Source: Trichobilharzia regenti
Lineage: Eukaryota > Platyhelminthes > Trematoda > Strigeidida > Schistosomatidae
DNA length: 64,000 nucleotides
Assembly: GCA_944472135.2 (NCBI GenBank)
Contig: OX235268.1
Coordinates: 12,778,589-12,842,588 of the forward strand
Direction of reading: 5' to 3'
In this document: positions 61,041 through 64,000 of the stretch, one piece after another
How the letters are laid out: each line of letters starts with the position of its first letter
Position numbering within the stretch: position 1 is the first letter of the stretch
The notes under the pieces: generated by a model
Told to the model about the DNA's origin: nothing
What the model saw: the letters and a program-made list of their open reading frames with translations, nothing else
Databases searched by the model: none
Translations under genes and position numbers: made by a program

Positions 61041-62080
61041 ACAAACATCCCTGCAGAACCAACGTCTGTAGACACGTTCATATCTTTGGAAGGCGTTCAC
61101 TCTGAAATTCATGCACGCAGAATCCTAATACTTTTTCTCAACATTGATGTTATTTTTGGAGATCTTGTCTAGGTAAACTATGGTGGCTTGGTAAGTGAAT
61201 CAACCAGCTTGGAGCGATCAGCAACAACAAATATTTATGTAATTCAGGGTCTCGTTTTTAAATAGTTCGTCATAACAAACTCTAATTTATATTCACCCGG
61301 TCAAATGTCTCAATTATTACTGCTAATCTTTTTATCGTTTCTCCAGTATTAGCGACAACGACATTTAGATAATTGATGTAATTAATCATAAGTGGCTCTA
61401 GAGGTGAAAATTAAAAGTTGTAAATTACATGGTTCTATCTTTGTTGCGTCGAGTACCATGTAATTTACAACATTTAGATAAATTCATAAAAGTGACCATA
61501 CTACAATACTACAGCGTTATTACTGTAAAGAGTAACTGTTCGTTCAACGTTTCTTACTTTTATAAGACACAATGGAGGTTTTTTGGTTGTTCAAACGTTG
61601 AAAAGAATAGACAACGGTGAACGATTTCGACACTTTCCCCCTGTCACTGACAATGAACATTGATCGTTCGTTTTTTGGCTTTGATCACTGTTGCTTAGCA
61701 ACTCAAAGGTGCGAGTGATTCAGTCGTGTACAAGTTAGAAGAAAATGAAGGAATATTGATTTCAACAACAGAAGCATGAGATTTTTTGTCATCCAATGAG
61801 TTTTGGAATTAAAATGGACATCTGCGCTATGTGGTTGTCGATTAGGAGCGTCTTCCCAAATAATACGGTCTACGGATTAAGTTCCCTGACACCTGCATTA
61901 TACCGCCAATCCCGAAAATATTCTTCATTGGAATGCTTCGATTGACATGCATATCTAAAGATGTACTGGAAATCACTCAGAGACATGCAAATCACACCAA
62001 ATATTAGAACACTCAAGCGACACAAAGTTAACAACACTGATTCTCATTATTCACATGATCATGACTTTAAAAAGTGTCCA
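61040..62080. other. No gene supported
   Basis: Includes a local inverted pair: TTAAAAGTTGTAAATTACAT (about 61411-61430) and ATGTAATTTACAAC (about 61458-61471), a hairpin-like palindrome with a 20-30 base loop. No gene recognised. Confidence 0.3.
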
Positions 62081-62178
62081 GTGTGTTCGAAAAATCTGTC
62101 TATATCTTGTGTTTTGAGTACAGTGAATGTGTCATCTACATACCTCCACCATACTTCTGGGGTGGAGGTGAACGTTTC
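62081..62178 (-). mobile_element. Inverted fragment of Penelope-like element 2 (RT palm)
   Basis: Exact or near-exact reverse complement of 62299-62396, the piece encoding WWRYVDDTF. It is followed by a 120-base spacer, then the same piece in forward orientation. The paired 98-bp arms could fold into a hairpin. Inverted 5' segments are a recurrent feature of PLE insertions. Confidence 0.85.
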
Positions 62179-62737
62179 TACACAATCTGACATTTACTAT
62201 CTCGTATTTTTTTTTGACATTTGCTGATGTATGTTTCTTCTGAATTTACAGAGATGAAATATACATGCAGTTTGGAGAGGTAAGAAAAGATAGCGATTGA
62301 AACGTTCACCTCCACCCCAGAAGTATGGTGGAGGTATGTAGATGACACATTCACTGTACTCAAAACACAAGATATAGACAGATTTTTCGAACACACCAAC
62401 TCGAAGGTAGAGGCAATTCACTTATGAATTGGAAAGTCAGGAAGGGGAACTTCCAATGTTAGATTGCAACGTAAAAAAAAAAGATGGGAAGCTAAACACT
62501 AGTGTCTACAGAAAACCCACACACTTAAACAGATATTTGGATTTCCGATCATCCCATCCTATGTCAGTAAAAATAGGATTAGAGAAATTTGTAAATGACA
62601 GAGCACAAAAACTAAGTAGTACCAAGAAAAATCTAAGACAGGAAGTCATACACATAAAAGAAGCCTTGAAACTTAATAATTACCGGATAAATTAGTCAAG
62701 AAATATATAAGTAAATGTACAAATAAAATAAATAATT

Positions 62738-62815
62738 ATAATGGTGATAGTGATAATAATAATGGTAACACTAATAATGATAATAATAATAAAAGTGATA
62801 ATAATAATGACATCA
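62738..62815 (+). repeat. AAT/GAT trinucleotide-type tract
   Basis: Imperfect repeat of AAT, GAT and AGT-like triplets, in frame inside the PLE 2 linker, where it encodes mostly Asn and Asp. Confidence 0.8.
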
Positions 62816-63380
62816 ACAATAAGGAATCTAAATCATCAACAGTAATTCCATACAGGGAAGGAAACTCGGAAGCCTTACGCAGAGTTCTCAACAAGACAAG
62901 AATAAAAGTGGCTAGCATTCAAACCCACAAACTCAATTAGAAACAAGCCTGGGCGGTTAAGGTAACAATCCTGTGGAGCCTTTAAAACAAAACCCTGCTG
63001 GAATGATTGTCAGGTCAAATATATAGGTCAAACTAGTAGAACAGGGACAGTCAGACTAGCCGAACATAAAAACCTAGCTAAATCTAGATTGGTTGACCCA
63101 AATAAGATAAGAAATCTAGAGAATAGTTCAGCTATACCACTCAGTACATGCAGTTACACACAACCATACAATAGGATGATGGTTTTAAAATCTAATGTCA
63201 CAGGGTATAGGGGGAGATTGATAACTGAAGCTTTGTTTACCGAATCAAGTGCAAATACATGTAATAAAAATGATTCAACACCTGTCCCAGATATATGGAA
63301 AATTCTACTACCATTACGACAAATAGGAGAAGACAAAGAAAACTATAGGACTCAAATTTCAAAGTCGTGTGATCACAATT

Positions 63381-63425
63381 GATATGATTACGAACAATAA
63401 ATTTTGTTCGAAACGTCATCCAGTA
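63381..63425 (+). ncRNA. Decayed PLE-type hammerhead motif
   Basis: ATGATTACGAACAATAAATT then TTGTTCGAAACGTCATCCAG. Stem II pairs GAAC/GUUC (extendable), followed by GAAAC and GUC. The signature CGAAACGTC after a hairpin is typical of hammerheads in the terminal repeats of Penelope-like elements. The 5' core (expected CUGAUGA) is AUGAUUA with an extra C, so it is probably inactive. Confidence 0.45.
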
Positions 63426-63460
63426 TACAATACAGTTTCACTGTGTGATACATTTAATAA

Positions 63461-64000
63461 ACCAACTAATATTTAATTACTTACTACTACACTGACCAAG
63501 TTTTACACATATATTAGTTTGGAGATGTTTTATGAAAGTATATGGTTTCTATTTCTAGCGTCCTAGAATAAAAGAATCATGTCTTCATTCTGAAAATGTC
63601 AAGACAAAGTAAGGAATTTTCAACGCATTTCTATCTATTCCTTTTACAGAGCCGTCAAGCTAATGCGAAATCTGCAGTTTATCATTCGCTCAGTGAATTA
63701 AGTATATCAAACACTATAGAGATAATGTCGTAGCATTAACTGAAGACCCAGGTGTATACTGTGTTGATCACAAGATGCTGGGAAAAAATAAGTGTTTGAA
63801 TCAACACATTCCGCAGTTTTGTAGCAGTTTTGGAATGGTGTAAACACTGAGTTCTTGAATACTTGTTCATTACAGGTCTCGTCTTCTGTGTAATGCTTTC
63901 ATGTTGACCTCAAAATGTCTTCCATTAGATGATAATATATCAGTCATTTAGTCCTCTTCTCGATTCGTTGTTCAGCAGGCTGCATCTCAACTTTCTTGTG
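63461..64000. other. No gene supported
   Basis: AT-rich flank after PLE 2, with no feature recognised. Confidence 0.25.

Larger units (their letters stand above)
62299..63460 (+). pseudogene. Penelope-like element 2: RT palm/thumb and GIY-YIG end
   Basis: Reads in order: RYVDDTFTVLKT (RT motif C, Asp-Asp pair, 62330-62365), a frame break at 62425, ELPMLDCNVKKKDGKLNTSV and YRKPTH (62440-62520), HIKEALKLNNY, then an Asn/Asp-rich insert (62740-62815), SSTVIPYREGNSEALRRVLN, a frame break near 62940, then SCGAFKTKPCWNDCQVKYIG with QTSRT and RLAEH (62970-63070) and a C-terminal segment ending ILLPLR. This is the PLE order RT, linker, Cys motif, GIY-YIG. The 5' half of the RT is missing and replaced by an inverted piece. 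Non-functional as it stands. Confidence 0.85.

Noticed and set aside
62178..62421. Overlapping minus-strand frames repeating the same peptide as the plus frame at 61961-62227
   Set aside because: Produced by the 98-bp inverted repeat of the PLE, not by genes.
1..64000. CRISPR arrays, bacterial operons, true tRNA or rRNA genes
   Set aside because: None seen; tRNA-like heads all belong to SINEs with A-rich tails or hammerheads.

Overview
The window looks like nuclear DNA of a schistosome-type blood fluke (Platyhelminthes, Trematoda, Schistosomatidae). It is AT-rich, has no long intact host open reading frame, and is full of flatworm retroelement debris: SM-alpha-like hammerhead SINEs, RTE/SR2-like LINE pieces, Penelope-like elements (PLEs) with GIY-YIG endonuclease ends, a Ty3/gypsy gag remnant and a family of tRNA-derived SINEs. 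Species cannot be fixed by reading alone. No rRNA, CRISPR or bacterial-type feature was seen.

The most interesting host signal is a candidate micro-exon gene (MEG-like) on the minus strand. Exon 1 (53117-53183) has a TATA-like box upstream, an ATG, a clean hydrophobic signal peptide and a consensus donor in phase 1. Downstream on the same strand are tiny exon candidates of 9, 9 and 15 nt (50129-50137, 48662-48670, 38427-38441). Each is a multiple of three and each is open in the phase that exon 1 dictates. A larger possible last exon (12871-13229) enters in the same phase and ends in a stop. Joining them is inference: about 40 kb of repeat-laden intron would be involved. A second minus-strand exon set (7651-7925, 7285-7344) lies further along.

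On the plus strand, 1.2-15 kb carries a separate series of cassettes of the form acceptor AG, 3n nucleotides, GTGAGT/GTAAGT. The best are 9, 12, 12 and 9 nt long. Several others have exactly 3 nt, and some of those sit inside a tandem array of three units of about 1.34 kb (2430-6458).

Layout: 1-2429 mostly unique; 2430-6458 tandem array; 7-13.3 kb exon candidates on both strands and a PLE fragment; 15.4-20.2 kb SM-alpha, SINE and RTE debris; 19.48-21.29 kb and 31.06-33.08 kb two copies of a segmental duplication, one carrying a SINE that the other lacks; 33.9-36.1 kb SINE, RTE endonuclease and SM-alpha; 41.9-43.9 kb gypsy remnant and SINE; 44.6-45.8 kb PLE 1; 46-53 kb intron-like sequence of the candidate gene; 53.2 kb its promoter; 55.9-63.5 kb RTE leader, deleted RTE, composite SINE, SM-alpha and PLE 2 with a 98-bp inverted repeat.
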